This document shows positions 54,318 to 63,574 of a stretch of 64,000 nt of DNA, piece after piece. A program made the position numbers and the translations under genes. The stretch spans positions 17,574-81,573 of the forward strand of contig JBBRAO010000008.1 of the NCBI GenBank assembly GCA_038206725.1, read 5' to 3'. Below the pieces are notes generated by a model. It searched no databases. It worked only from the letters and a program-made list of their open reading frames with translations, and was not told the origin of the DNA. Within the stretch, counting starts at the first letter, position 1. The number at the start of each line of letters is the position of its first letter. This DNA comes from JBAXXL01 sp038206725 (lineage in GTDB: Bacteria; Bacteroidota; Ignavibacteria; Kapaibacteriales; UBA2268).

Positions 54318-55094
54318 ATGAAATTGACGAAATTTGCATTAATCGTTCTAATCACAATAACCATAGGTATTATGAATACTAAAGCCGAAGATAAACCTAT
54401 CTTCAAGTCAACCGTTGACTCTGTTTCCTACGTTTTAGGAATGCAATTAGCCCAATTTATGGGAACAGATATTAAAGATTTGAATTACGAATTATTAAAA
54501 CGCGGTGCTAATGATTTCGGCACAGGCAAAGATTTATTACAGGGTACAGATATCCAAAAATTAATCACTGGCTATCAAGAAGCAAAAAACCAACTTGCCG
54601 GAAAAGCCAACACTGAAAAAGGTGCAAAGTTTTTGGCTGAAAATAAAACTAAAAAAGGTATTAAAGTAACTCCAAGTGGTTTACAATACGAAGTAATAAA
54701 AGAAGGTACAGGACCTCATCCTTTAGCTACTGAAACAGTGAAAGTTCATTACCAAGGAACACTAATTGATGGAAAAATCTTTGACAGCTCAATCCAACGC
54801 GGCGAACCTATTGAATTCCCATTAAATCGCGTTATTCCAGGTTGGACAGAAGGCGTTCAATTGATGACAGTTGGTGCAAAATATCGCTTCTTTATTCCTT
54901 CTGTATTAGCTTATGACGATCGTGGAGCTGCTCCTACAATCGGCCCTAATGAAGTTTTAGTTTTTGAAGTTGAATTATTAGGTATCACACCTGCTGCTCC
55001 GGAAACCACTTCACCTGAAGCTACTAATCCAGCTGAAACAGCTCCTCCTAAAGAAGTTGCTCCAGAAAAAGCCAAACCGAAAAAAACTAAATAA
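54318..55094 (+). CDS. FKBP-type peptidyl-prolyl isomerase, periplasmic (copy 1)
   Basis: About 258 residues with a cleavable signal peptide (about 1-23). An FkpA/Mip-type N-terminal dimerisation region precedes the FKBP domain (about 115-225). That domain has V-K-V-H-Y-x-G-T-L-I-D-G-K-I-F-D-S-S, I-P-G-W-T-E-G-V-Q-L-M and Y-R-F-F-I-P. A Pro/Glu/Ala-rich tail follows. It assists folding of exported proteins. ATG 54318 (behind AAGG) was chosen over an ATG at 54273, which would place extra residues before the signal peptide. A second FKBP gene follows after 21 bases. Confidence 0.9.
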   Translation: MKLTKFALIVLITITIGIMNTKAEDKPIFKSTVDSVSYVLGMQLAQFMGTDIKDLNYELLKRGANDFGTGKDLLQGTDIQKLITGYQEAKNQLAGKANTEKGAKFLAENKTKKGIKVTPSGLQYEVIKEGTGPHPLATETVKVHYQGTLIDGKIFDSSIQRGEPIEFPLNRVIPGWTEGVQLMTVGAKYRFFIPSVLAYDDRGAAPTIGPNEVLVFEVELLGITPAAPETTSPEATNPAETAPPKEVAPEKAKPKKTK

Positions 55095-55115
55095 TTTCTA
55101 ATTAAGGGATATATT

Positions 55116-55829
55116 ATGAAAACAGCAAAATTGCTAGTTGTTCTCGCTCTTACTGCATTAATTCTTACAGCTTGCGGCGACAATGACAAAAAAGGATCTA
55201 CAACAATTAAAACTCTAACAGATTCATTATCTTACTGTATGGGTGTTCAAACAGCTAACTTCCTCGATACCGATATTGACAGCTTCAATGTTGCAGTATT
55301 CGAAAAAGGTATCAAAGATGCTAAAGGTAAAAAACCTGCTTTAACTGAAGAACAAATTGGTTCAGTTATGAGACGCTTTATGGAATCTCAAAAAGCCAAA
55401 ATAGGTATTAAAAACTTGGCTGATGCTAAAAAATTCTTAGCTGAAAACAAAAAGAAACCTGGTGTAGTAACTACAGAAAGTGGCTTGCAATACACAATTT
55501 TGAAAGAAGGAAATGGACCTCGTCCTGTTGCTTCCGATGTTGTAAAAGTTCACTACCACGGTACATTTTTGAACGGCGAAGTATTCGATAGTTCTGTAAA
55601 ACGCGGTCAACCTGTTGACATACCTTTACAAAGTGTTATTCCTGGTTGGACTGAAGGTATTCCACTTATGAAAGTTGGAAGTAAATACAGATTCTTTATT
55701 TCTCCTGAATTAGGTTATGGCGCTAACGGAATGGGCCCTATTGCTCCAAACCAATGCTTGATTTTTGAAGTTGAATTATTTGAAATAGTTAAAAATCCTG
55801 CAAAACCTACGATGAGAGCTACAAGATAA
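55116..55829 (+). CDS. FKBP-type peptidyl-prolyl isomerase lipoprotein (copy 2)
   Basis: This 237-residue paralogue of the preceding gene is made as a lipoprotein, with lipobox L-T-A-C (C20). Its N-terminal helical region has D-S-L-S-Y-C-M-G-V-Q, and the FKBP domain has V-K-V-H-Y-H-G-T-F-L-N-G-E-V-F-D-S-S, I-P-G-W-T-E-G-I-P-L-M and F-I-S-P-E-L-G-Y-G. One soluble and one membrane-anchored copy in tandem suggest a gene duplication with divided location. A strong terminator ends the pair. Confidence 0.9.
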   Translation: MKTAKLLVVLALTALILTACGDNDKKGSTTIKTLTDSLSYCMGVQTANFLDTDIDSFNVAVFEKGIKDAKGKKPALTEEQIGSVMRRFMESQKAKIGIKNLADAKKFLAENKKKPGVVTTESGLQYTILKEGNGPRPVASDVVKVHYHGTFLNGEVFDSSVKRGQPVDIPLQSVIPGWTEGIPLMKVGSKYRFFISPELGYGANGMGPIAPNQCLIFEVELFEIVKNPAKPTMRATR

Positions 55830-55871
55830 TATCTTAAATACTTATAACAGTATCGAGATTTTATTTGAAAA

Positions 55872-55905
55872 AAACCGCAGGTTTGTGCCTGCGGTTTATT
55901 TTTTT
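55872..55905 (+). terminator. Rho-independent terminator of the FKBP genes
   Basis: AAACCGCAGG (55872-55881) pairs with CCTGCGGTTT (55888-55897), followed by ATTTTTTT. It lies 43 bases after the second FKBP stop, before the acyltransferase start. Confidence 0.92.
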
Positions 55906-55921
55906 ACTAAATTCAATAAAT

Positions 55922-56500
55922 ATGCTTACAAATTTTGGAATATGGTTAATAATACAAATAAGTAAAACCTGGCGGATTACTGTTGAAGGGACAGCACCGA
56001 AATCTCCTGCTGTAATTGCGTTTTGGCACGGGTATATGATACCTGTATGGAAATTCTTTGCCGATAAAAAACCATCGGCACTAATTTCACAAAGCAAAGA
56101 CGGTGAGGTTTTAGCGGCTATTTTGAAAAAGTGGGACTATGATTTAGCTCGCGGCTCTTCATCAACCGGTGGTAAAGCCGCATTGGAAACACTTGTCGAA
56201 TATGCAGTTTCGGGATTTGCGTTGATAACTCCGGATGGTCCTCGCGGACCTCGTGGAAAACTGAAAGCCGGGGCGGTAATTGCGGCACAATTATCGGGCT
56301 CCCCTATCGTTCTATGTAAAGTAAAAATTATTTCTAAATATACCTTTAAAAAATCGTGGGATCGCTTTGAATTCCCTCTTCCCTTTTCGAAAATAATACT
56401 CGAGTTCTCGGAACCTGAATATATAGATGTTAATTCAACTCGAGAAATGATTGGCGTAAAGATTATTCAATGCGAAAATAAATTAAATAACATAAATTAA
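55922..56500 (+). CDS. DUF374-family acyltransferase-like protein (LPLAT superfamily)
   Basis: About 192 residues. Key motifs are I-A-F-W-H-G-Y-M (catalytic-type His), S-Q-S-K-D-G-E and I-T-P-D-G-P-R-G-P-R-G. These define the DUF374 branch of the lysophospholipid acyltransferase superfamily. It commonly neighbours lpxK and kdtA and is thought to act on lipid A or a related glycolipid. ATG 55922 was chosen because the longer frame from 55865 begins inside the preceding terminator hairpin. lpxK follows after 13 bases. Confidence 0.82.
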   Translation: MLTNFGIWLIIQISKTWRITVEGTAPKSPAVIAFWHGYMIPVWKFFADKKPSALISQSKDGEVLAAILKKWDYDLARGSSSTGGKAALETLVEYAVSGFALITPDGPRGPRGKLKAGAVIAAQLSGSPIVLCKVKIISKYTFKKSWDRFEFPLPFSKIILEFSEPEYIDVNSTREMIGVKIIQCENKLNNIN

Positions 56501-56513
56501 TAAGAAGAATGCT

Positions 56514-57545
56514 ATGTATAAAAATGTATTATCATATATTTACGGCGTAATTGTCACGCGGAGAAATAATAACTTCGATAAAAATCCAGACTCGCTTGTA
56601 AAATTAAATACTCCTGTTATATGTATCGGTAATTTGAATGTTGGTGGTACAGGAAAAACTCCATTTGTTCAGATGCTTACTTGGCTTTTATTGAGTAATA
56701 ATGTTAAACCTGCCATAATAGGGTTAGGTTATAAACGTAAAAGCAAAGGCACTGTTATAGTCTGCGACGGTGAGAAAATTCTCGTTGACGCCCGCACAGC
56801 AGGTGATGAGATGTTTCTTTTAGCTGAGAGTTTGGGCGTTCCTGTTGTAGTGAACGAAAGAAAGTATAAAGCCGCACAAATTGCCGAGGAGATGTTCAAA
56901 CCCGATGTGATTATTGTTGACGATGGCTTTCAGCACCGTAAACTTTATAGAGACCTTGATATTTTATTGGTTGACAAAGATACAATTCTAAAACCGGAAC
57001 TTTTACCAAAAGGCAGACTTCGTGAACCTCTGTCTTCTGCCGGAAGAGCCGATGTGATATGTTATACTACTGACACTTATCCCTCGAAGGAATTTTCTGA
57101 TTTAATTAGCAAGGGTACTATAGAAATAGCTGTTGATGTTTTTGAAGGCAAACCAATAGATTTAATTACGAAAAGATATTTTAATCCACGCCAATTGGGT
57201 TCTATTAAAAAAAGTGTCTATGCTTTTTCAGGAATTGCTAAACCGAAAAGGTTTTTGTCACTTCTTAAACGTAATCGCTGGGATGTAGTTGGTTCTCGAA
57301 ATTTTGGCGATCACCATACATTTAATGCTAAAGATATCAAAGAAATTATCAAATCAGCTTTAGCATTGGAATGTAAAACTTTAGTTACTACTGAAAAAGA
57401 TGCCACCAAACTTGCGCAATTTGCCGATATATTCAATGAAAATAAGATGTTGTGCGTCGTTTACCCTATACGATTGAAAATCACTAACGGTTTTCCATAT
57501 TTTAAATCAATTATAAATAGTGTTTTAAAGCGAGATAGTAAATGA
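56514..57545 (+). CDS. lpxK: Tetraacyldisaccharide 4'-kinase
   Basis: This is a 343-residue LpxK. The Walker A-like G-G-T-G-K-T-P is at residues 44-50, preceded by V-I-C-I-G-N-L-N-V. G-D-E-M-F-L-L-A and V-D-D-G-F-Q-H-R-K are typical, with F-S-G-I-A-K-P near 240, and D-H-H-T-F and T-T-E-K-D-A-x-K-L further on. It phosphorylates the lipid A precursor at the 4' position. It pairs with the acyltransferase-like gene upstream, and its TGA stop overlaps the next start by four bases (ATGA). Confidence 0.95.
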   Translation: MYKNVLSYIYGVIVTRRNNNFDKNPDSLVKLNTPVICIGNLNVGGTGKTPFVQMLTWLLLSNNVKPAIIGLGYKRKSKGTVIVCDGEKILVDARTAGDEMFLLAESLGVPVVVNERKYKAAQIAEEMFKPDVIIVDDGFQHRKLYRDLDILLVDKDTILKPELLPKGRLREPLSSAGRADVICYTTDTYPSKEFSDLISKGTIEIAVDVFEGKPIDLITKRYFNPRQLGSIKKSVYAFSGIAKPKRFLSLLKRNRWDVVGSRNFGDHHTFNAKDIKEIIKSALALECKTLVTTEKDATKLAQFADIFNENKMLCVVYPIRLKITNGFPYFKSIINSVLKRDSK

Positions 57546-58312
57546 GAAAATATATTTGGTTAATTTTGGTGGCAATAATTTTGAGTTCCTGTACTCAAAA
57601 AGAAAATGACGTTATTATAGCAATCAGTAAAGCGAGCGGAAGTCCCTCATCCGAGCAATATAAAAAATGGATAAATGATATTTATCCGGAAGCTATTGTT
57701 TATGATTTATATACACTTGATAAAGATTCGGTAAATATCATTTTAGATAAATGCGACGGATTAGTTCTGAGCGGTGGACCTGATGTTTTCCCGGGGAGGT
57801 ATGGTGAAATTCAAGATACTGCTCTTTGTTCGGTGGATTTGAAACGAGATACTTTAGAATTTCTAGCAATCAGAAAAACGTTAAAAAGGAAAGTTCCAAT
57901 TTTAGCTATTTGCCGAGGAGAACAAATTTTTAATGTTGCGATGGGTGGTACACTTATCCGCGACATTCCTCTAATACTCAACTCGCATATTCATCAAGAT
58001 ACTAATAATATGAATACGGAACATTTGATTTATGTATTGCAAAACTCCTTCCTTCATAAGATAAGCGGTATAACAAATGGAATAGTCAACACCAATCATC
58101 ATCAATCAGTTGAATACATTTCCAAAAAACTGAAGATTTCTGCCGTTGCTGACGATGGTGTAATTGAAGCAATTGAGTGGAGAAAACCAAAAGGCAAATC
58201 ATATTTATTAGCTGTTCAATGGCATCCCGAAAGATTAGAAAAAGGCAATCCTATGACCGATAGCATTGGAAAAGCTTTTGTTAGAGAAGTGAAAAAGTTT
58301 CACAAAAAATAA
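57542..58312 (+). CDS. Class-I glutamine amidotransferase-like lipoprotein (peptidase C26 type)
   Basis: This 256-residue protein has a signal peptide and lipobox L-S-S-C (C17), so it is probably exported. The gamma-glutamyl hydrolase-like fold has G-L-V-L-S-G-G-P-D-V, the nucleophile in I-C124-R-G-E-Q, and H and E in Q-W-H-P-E. Relatives (gamma-glutamyl-gamma-aminobutyrate hydrolase PuuD, gamma-glutamyl hydrolases) cleave gamma-glutamyl bonds, mostly in the cytoplasm. A lipidated, exported form is less usual and suggests a periplasmic gamma-glutamyl substrate such as a peptide. It is translationally coupled to lpxK. Confidence 0.8.
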   Translation: MRKYIWLILVAIILSSCTQKENDVIIAISKASGSPSSEQYKKWINDIYPEAIVYDLYTLDKDSVNIILDKCDGLVLSGGPDVFPGRYGEIQDTALCSVDLKRDTLEFLAIRKTLKRKVPILAICRGEQIFNVAMGGTLIRDIPLILNSHIHQDTNNMNTEHLIYVLQNSFLHKISGITNGIVNTNHHQSVEYISKKLKISAVADDGVIEAIEWRKPKGKSYLLAVQWHPERLEKGNPMTDSIGKAFVREVKKFHKK

Positions 58313-58370
58313 TAATAATTTGATATTTTCGTTTGGATTAAATAAAGTTTTATCAGAATTTTGGTTACCT

Positions 58371-59354
58371 ATGAATCCTTTGTTCCAATATATAATTGTG
58401 AAATCTGTTCGGAAACAATATTCAAAAGTTTCCAATAAATCCATCTTACAATATGATAAAGAAGTTTCCGATAAATATGTATCGTTGAAAAACATTATTA
58501 ACAATTGGATTTTTATCCTTTTAGGAGTGTTTTCAGCCGGTTTTGGTCTGAAAGGTTTTTTAATACCAAATTCCTTCATAGATGGGGGTGTTACCGGTAT
58601 ATCACTAATTTTAAATGACATTACCGGATTCCAGGTGGCATTCCTTGTTGTTTTAATCAATATACCATTCCTGATTCTTGGTTATTTCAATATTAGTAAA
58701 AGCTTAGCCTACCGCAGTATTGCTGCTATTCTGTTGCTTGCTTTTGTGATTTATTTCGTACCCTACCCAATCGTTACAAAAGATAGCTTATTGATTGCAA
58801 CATTCGGCGGTTTTTTCCTCGGTCTTGGTATAGGCTTATGTATTCGAGGTGGTGCAGTAATTGACGGCACTGAAGTTTTTGCTATCTATATTAATAGTAA
58901 ATCATCTTTAACCGTTGGTAACGTAATATTGATTTTTAATATATTCATTTTTTCGGCTGGTGCATATTTTTTATCAATAGAAATAGCTTTATACGCCATT
59001 CTAACTTATATAGTAGCTTCCAAAACCGTTGACTTTGTAATTGACGGTATAGAAGAAAATATTGGTGTTACCATCATTTCAGAAAAAAGCGAGGAAATCA
59101 GGTTAGCGATTATTAGAGTTATGCGTCGTGGCTGTACTATTTATTCAGGTAAAAATGGATATGCGGCTAAAGGTCAAATTTTAAAAGATATTGATATAGT
59201 CTTTACTGTTATAACAAGAATTGAATTATCAAAATTAAAAACAGTAATTGAAAAGATTGATCCCGAGGCATTTATCATAATGAATAGCATAAAGGATACG
59301 AAAGGTGGAATGCTAAAGAAAAAACCGCTTACAGCTCTTAAAGCAAAACAATAG
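58371..59354 (+). CDS. YitT-family membrane protein
   Basis: About 327 residues with five or more helices. I-L-L-G-V-F-S-A-G-F-G-L-K-G-F-L-I-P-N opens the core. F-I-D-G-G-V-T-G-I-S and C-I-R-G-G-A-V-I-D-G-T-E are the family signatures, and a C-terminal cytoplasmic DUF2179 domain (about 240-310) contains R-G-C-T-I-Y-S-G-K-N-G-Y. The biochemical role of this family is not established. ATG 58371 was chosen; a TTG at 58320 would add 17 residues. An MFS transporter gene follows after 17 bases. Confidence 0.85.
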   Translation: MNPLFQYIIVKSVRKQYSKVSNKSILQYDKEVSDKYVSLKNIINNWIFILLGVFSAGFGLKGFLIPNSFIDGGVTGISLILNDITGFQVAFLVVLINIPFLILGYFNISKSLAYRSIAAILLLAFVIYFVPYPIVTKDSLLIATFGGFFLGLGIGLCIRGGAVIDGTEVFAIYINSKSSLTVGNVILIFNIFIFSAGAYFLSIEIALYAILTYIVASKTVDFVIDGIEENIGVTIISEKSEEIRLAIIRVMRRGCTIYSGKNGYAAKGQILKDIDIVFTVITRIELSKLKTVIEKIDPEAFIIMNSIKDTKGGMLKKKPLTALKAKQ

Positions 59355-59371
59355 GAATAATTTGAAAAAAT

Positions 59372-60766
59372 ATGGAATCTAAAAATAATAAAGTAAACAG
59401 TCAAGTCCTACTAATCATTAGCGTTGTAGCATCATTTTTTAATCCTATGATGGGAGCGGCTGTCAATATAGCTTTACCAAAAATCAGCAGTGAATTCAAC
59501 TTGAACGCGGTCTCATTAAGTTGGATAGCGATGGCATTCTTGCTTGCTTCCGCAATAGCTCTTGTACCCTTTGGCAAAATCGCCGATATATATGGACGCA
59601 AGAAGATATTTATAATCGGAAATCTAATTGTCGCTATTGCTTCTTTTTTCTGTGCAGTTTCCTTTTCCGGCTCTACTCTTATAGCATCTCGTGTTCTTCA
59701 AGGAATCGGTAGCGCGATGGTATTCGGCACTACTATGGCGATTGTAACCTCCGCATTCCCTACGCAAAAGCGCGGACGAATTATAGGTATCAATGTTACC
59801 GCTGTCTATTTAGGTTTATCAATTGCTCCGCTTTTAGGTGGTTATTTGACCCAAGCTGTCGGTTGGCGAAGTATATTTTATTTAATGGTATTAGTTGCTC
59901 TAATGACAGCAATACTTATGTTTGTATTTGTAAAACGAGAATGGAAGTCTGATTTCAAAGAGGGTTTTGATTTAAAAGGTTCTATCATCTACGGATTTTC
60001 TATAACCGGCTTAATATACGGCTTTTCAAAATTGCCTGATTTAAACGCTGTGGTCATAACAGCATTCGGCGCGATATGTTTTGTTTTCTTTATAAAAACG
60101 GAATTGAAAGTTAAATTTCCCGTTGTAAATATCCATTTATTCCGTAATAATCCTACATTTGCTTTTTCTAATTTAGCGGCAATGATTAATTACGCGGCAA
60201 CGTTTGCAATTTCATTTCTGTTAAGTCTATTTTTACAATATACCAAAGGCTTCTCGCCTCGCTCAGCCGGGATGATATTAATAACACAACCTATTGTTAT
60301 GGCTCTATTTGCATCAGTCTCAGGAAGATTGTCCGATAAATACGATCCCAGAATACTTTCATCTATAGGTATGAGCGTTATTGTAATAGGCTTGGCATTT
60401 CTCATCTTTTTAAGTCCCGCTACCCCAATATTATATATAATATTTTGTTTGATTATAGTCGGAATAGGTTTTGGAATTTTCTCTTCTCCTAACACTAATG
60501 CTATTATGAGCTCGGTAGATAACACCTACTTAGGAATAGCATCAGCTACTGTTTCCACTATGCGAACAATCGGTCAAATGTTCAGTATGGGGATTGCGGC
60601 GCTTTCCATTCACGCATTCATTGGTGAAGCTAAAATCAGTCATAGTAATATCGGTTTATTCGTAAATAGTACCCAAATTGTATTTATAGTATTTACTTTG
60701 CTTTGTATTGTCGGGGTTTTCGCATCGTTAGCTGGTAGGAAAACCGGAAAATTAATTAAAATTTAA
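59372..60766 (+). CDS. MFS transporter (DHA2/EmrB-type)
   Basis: This is a 464-residue membrane protein with about 14 helices. A-A-V-N-I-A-L-P-K-I begins helix one, the A-motif is G-K-I-A-D-I-Y-G-R-K-K-I-F, and R-V-L-Q-G-I-G-S-A-M plus G-P-like A-P-L-L-G-G-Y-L-T follow. This is the drug:H+ antiporter 2 pattern. It probably exports hydrophobic compounds, and the substrate is unknown. It ends the long plus-strand gene series. The 278 bases after it hold only a doubtful 59-codon frame (60815-60994). Confidence 0.88.
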   Translation: MESKNNKVNSQVLLIISVVASFFNPMMGAAVNIALPKISSEFNLNAVSLSWIAMAFLLASAIALVPFGKIADIYGRKKIFIIGNLIVAIASFFCAVSFSGSTLIASRVLQGIGSAMVFGTTMAIVTSAFPTQKRGRIIGINVTAVYLGLSIAPLLGGYLTQAVGWRSIFYLMVLVALMTAILMFVFVKREWKSDFKEGFDLKGSIIYGFSITGLIYGFSKLPDLNAVVITAFGAICFVFFIKTELKVKFPVVNIHLFRNNPTFAFSNLAAMINYAATFAISFLLSLFLQYTKGFSPRSAGMILITQPIVMALFASVSGRLSDKYDPRILSSIGMSVIVIGLAFLIFLSPATPILYIIFCLIIVGIGFGIFSSPNTNAIMSSVDNTYLGIASATVSTMRTIGQMFSMGIAALSIHAFIGEAKISHSNIGLFVNSTQIVFIVFTLLCIVGVFASLAGRKTGKLIKI

Positions 60767-61044
60767 CTTTTTTCTTCTTCATCTTTGTGAGGTTATTATC
60801 TTATTTTTACAATAATGTACCATAAAAATGATATAATATTTGTTGCTGAGCACTGTGCTGACGGATATATCTCATATCCGCTAAGCGTTGAAGAAATTGT
60901 CATAACCTTATCGCACTTAACTCGACCGCTGAATATATCAAAACGGAACTTGCCAAATCCTGCGATAGTGTTTATTTTCAATCTTATTTCATAAATGGAT
61001 TGAATATAGAACGTAGTTGCTGTAAAAAAATCAAATTAAATTGA

Positions 61045-61896
61045 TTATTTTATATGCTTTTCGGCGTGATATGAAGAGCGAACCAATGGACCGCTTTCCA
61101 CAAACTTGAATCCTTTGCTTAAACCAATTGTTTCATATTCTTTGAATACTTCAGGTGTTATAAATTCTTCTAAAGGAAGATGGTATATCGAAGGTTGAAG
61201 GTACTGTCCTAAAGTCAGTACTTCTACCCCAATTCGCCGTAAATCGTCCATTACTTCTAGAATTTCTTCTCTGGTTTCACCAATACCAAGCATAATACCT
61301 GATTTAGCACGAGTACCGGATATGGCTATTTGCTCGAGTACTTTCAAACTGAGTTCGTATTTTGCTTTGCTTCGGGTTGATGCAGTCAATCGGCGAACAG
61401 TTTCTAAATTATGTGAAACTATTTCGGCACCTGCTTTCAATACTGTAGCAATGTCAGCTTCATTACCATTGAAATCCGGAATCAACGCTTCAATCGTTAC
61501 CGATGGTGTTCTATTTTTGATAGCCCTGATTGTCTGCGCCCATATTTCAGCACCTCCATCGTCCAAATCGTCCCTATCAACTGAAGTAAGCACACAGTGC
61601 TTAATATGAAGATTCTCGACAGACTTTGCTATACGAGAGGGTTCGTCTAAATCAATTGGTAAAGGTTTTCCCGTTTTTGTAGCGCAAAACTTACAAGAGC
61701 GAGTACAGATATCGCCCAAGATCATAAATGTTGCCGTTCCTGCGTTCCAACATTCGCCTTTGTTTGGGCATTTTCCGCTGGTGCAGATAGTATGAAGTTT
61801 GTTCTCGTTGATTATTTCACGAACTTGAATGTACTTGTCGCCTGATGGCAACGGACTTTTCATCCAATCCGGTTTTCGTTTTATTGATGTTGTCAT
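61045..61896 (-). CDS. lipA: Lipoyl synthase
   Basis: This 283-residue radical SAM enzyme has two cluster motifs. The auxiliary cluster is C38-T-S-G-K-C43-P-N-K-G-E-C49, and the SAM cluster is C64-T-R-S-C68-K-F-C71. P-D-W-M-K near the N-terminus and E-S-G-P-L-V-R-S-S-Y-H-A at the C-terminus are LipA hallmarks. It inserts two sulfurs into octanoyl groups on the lipoyl domains of 2-oxoacid dehydrogenases or the glycine cleavage system. lipB is not in the window. Confidence 0.96.
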   Translation of the reverse strand: MTTSIKRKPDWMKSPLPSGDKYIQVREIINENKLHTICTSGKCPNKGECWNAGTATFMILGDICTRSCKFCATKTGKPLPIDLDEPSRIAKSVENLHIKHCVLTSVDRDDLDDGGAEIWAQTIRAIKNRTPSVTIEALIPDFNGNEADIATVLKAGAEIVSHNLETVRRLTASTRSKAKYELSLKVLEQIAISGTRAKSGIMLGIGETREEILEVMDDLRRIGVEVLTLGQYLQPSIYHLPLEEFITPEVFKEYETIGLSKGFKFVESGPLVRSSYHAEKHIK

Positions 61897-61955
61897 TAAA
61901 TTGTCAGAATTAAAGATTCAAAATTACAAAACAATTATGGAAAAGCGTTAATTCA

Positions 61956-62450
61956 TTATTTTAATCTAAAAGAAGAATTGACACTACCTCTAGAATCAAA
62001 AATCGAATCACTGGAAAAATATGTCGGTTTTTGATTTTTATCTATATGTATTATATAAGGTGTAGGCTGTTTGAATAACTTTCCCGGAATATTGAGTCTC
62101 TTTCGAATAAATGCATCCTCACCGGCAAAAAGAATGTTATTAACTTTAGGGGTATAATCATTTTTATATGTTTCGTAAATGATTCTTCTGCCGGGAATAT
62201 TTTTCATATCTTCTGCAAGAATATAATAATCGTAATCAGATAAATTATATAAACTATCAATAAAATCATTCAAATCTATAATACAACTGTGGCATACCAT
62301 AAAACTTGTTACGATTATAATCTTTTCTCGTTTGCTCTCCAATAAATTAAATTGATTATCTCGATAATCGCGAACGATTATTTCATCCTGCAAATTACAG
62401 GATAAAATAATAAAAAAGAATGGCATTAAAAACAATAATTTTGCTTTCAT
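61956..62450 (-). CDS. Thioredoxin-like CxxC lipoprotein, copy 1
   Basis: This is a 164-residue lipoprotein with lipobox I-L-S-C (C18). A short strand region leads to I-I-V-T-S-F-M-V-C53-H-S-C56-I, the place where redoxins carry their active CxxC. Downstream are F-K-Q-P-T-P-Y-I-I-H-I-D, with the cis-Pro typical of the thioredoxin fold, and a final G-S-V-N-S-S-F-R-L-K. The gene at 63077 is a paralogue with the same length and Cys positions. ATG 62450 was chosen so that the signal peptide is N-terminal; the longer frame from 62534 is unlikely. Redox activity is inferred. Confidence 0.7.
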   Translation of the reverse strand: MKAKLLFLMPFFFIILSCNLQDEIIVRDYRDNQFNLLESKREKIIIVTSFMVCHSCIIDLNDFIDSLYNLSDYDYYILAEDMKNIPGRRIIYETYKNDYTPKVNNILFAGEDAFIRKRLNIPGKLFKQPTPYIIHIDKNQKPTYFSSDSIFDSRGSVNSSFRLK

Positions 62451-62556
62451 ATATGAAGTTAATTGATAAAAAAAAACAATGCTAAATAAGACACAACAAT
62501 TGCGCCTTGTGATAATAAATTTTATTATCATCACAAGAAAAATGCTTACGTTCTTT

Positions 62557-63030
62557 TTACCAAGCTAAAATTTCGCAATCTCCATAAAGAGTATCATTGG
62601 ATGATGCCCTCCATTTAACGCGAATATGTGTAGTTGGCATAATTTGAAATCCGGAAAGTTTACCCAAGGAAATTTGCTTATTAGCTTGATGAACGGCTTT
62701 AACCAAATTATCATAAGGGTATAATAACTTATTTGAATAATGCTTATTCAGGGTAGCCACCCTGGCATATCCCGAATATTGGTACCGAATATTGCAATAT
62801 GTTGGTGTTTCTTTAATATACTCGTATCTAAATCCATTCGGACCGCCGCCCTTCTTTGTGAGTTTAACCCACCCGCTGAAAGGATTGAAAAGAAGATTAC
62901 TCTTAAGGTTTTTATCGGAACCGATATTGATAGGTTTTGAGTAATTGCCTGATACATAAATAATTAATAGAACAAAAAGAAAAACTATTACTATTAGTGG
63001 CGCTAATAATTTGAATTTAAGTGATTTCAT
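62557..63030 (-). CDS. Small membrane-anchored protein of unknown function
   Basis: About 157 residues. One membrane helix (about 9-27) is followed by an extracytoplasmic part with W-V-K-L-T-K-K-G-G-G-P-N-G-F-R-Y-E-Y and a C-terminal T-L-Y-G-D-C-E-I-L-A-W. No family was recognised. The start at 63030 stands behind G-G-A-G-A-A-G in good spacing; the upstream ATG (63042) overlaps that site. It lies between the two CxxC lipoprotein paralogues and may be co-transcribed with them. Confidence 0.6.
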   Translation of the reverse strand: MKSLKFKLLAPLIVIVFLFVLLIIYVSGNYSKPINIGSDKNLKSNLLFNPFSGWVKLTKKGGGPNGFRYEYIKETPTYCNIRYQYSGYARVATLNKHYSNKLLYPYDNLVKAVHQANKQISLGKLSGFQIMPTTHIRVKWRASSNDTLYGDCEILAW

Positions 63031-63076
63031 TAACTTCTCCATTATGCGTTATAAATTAGACCTGATTATAGAATCT

Positions 63077-63571
63077 TTATTTGATTTTAAATGATTTTTT
63101 AACAGAGCCGTCCCTGTTGAAAATCACTTCAAATGATTTATAAATAGGTTTGTTATCGGTGCCAATATAAACTATATAGGGCGTTAATTGTTTAAATAGA
63201 TCATCGGGTATATTAAGAATTTCTTGGGTTTTTGGACTTTCCGCACAAAAATAAATATTTTGCATATTAGGCGCATAATCATTTAGATAAGTTTCTTTAG
63301 TCCATCTCCGCGCCATTATAGTCCCCGGATCTTTATACAAAACGGAGTAAGCAAAATTGTCCAGCTTGTAATTTTCAGCTATATATTCATCCAAATTCTT
63401 CACACAATCGTGGCAAACCTCGCCACACGATATTACAATAATTTTTGGTTTTTTTGTTTCTAAAATATCAATTTCCTTACCGGCTATATTTTTAACTTTA
63501 AGTTCATCTTTTGCATTACAAGATAGTATTATAAAAATCAATGATATTAAAATCAGATACTTATATTTCAT
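63077..63571 (-). CDS. Thioredoxin-like CxxC lipoprotein, copy 2
   Basis: This 164-residue lipoprotein has lipobox I-L-S-C (C18) and the redox-type motif I-S-C-G-E-V-C53-H-D-C56-V. It ends G-S-V-K-K-S-F-K-I-K and has F-K-Q-L-T-P-Y-I-V-Y-I-G before that, matching the copy at 61956 along its whole length. A predicted role is thiol exchange on the periplasmic side of the outer membrane, by inference. It starts 3 bases after the stop of the gene at 63575, so these belong to one operon. Confidence 0.7.
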   Translation of the reverse strand: MKYKYLILISLIFIILSCNAKDELKVKNIAGKEIDILETKKPKIIVISCGEVCHDCVKNLDEYIAENYKLDNFAYSVLYKDPGTIMARRWTKETYLNDYAPNMQNIYFCAESPKTQEILNIPDDLFKQLTPYIVYIGTDNKPIYKSFEVIFNRDGSVKKSFKIK

Positions 63572-63574
63572 AGA

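Noticed and set aside
60815..60994. 59-codon plus-strand frame after the MFS gene (N-D-I-I-F-V-A-E-H at the start)
   Set aside because: It has a faint HicB/DUF1902-like opening but the second half does not fit, and there is no ribosome site or partner gene.
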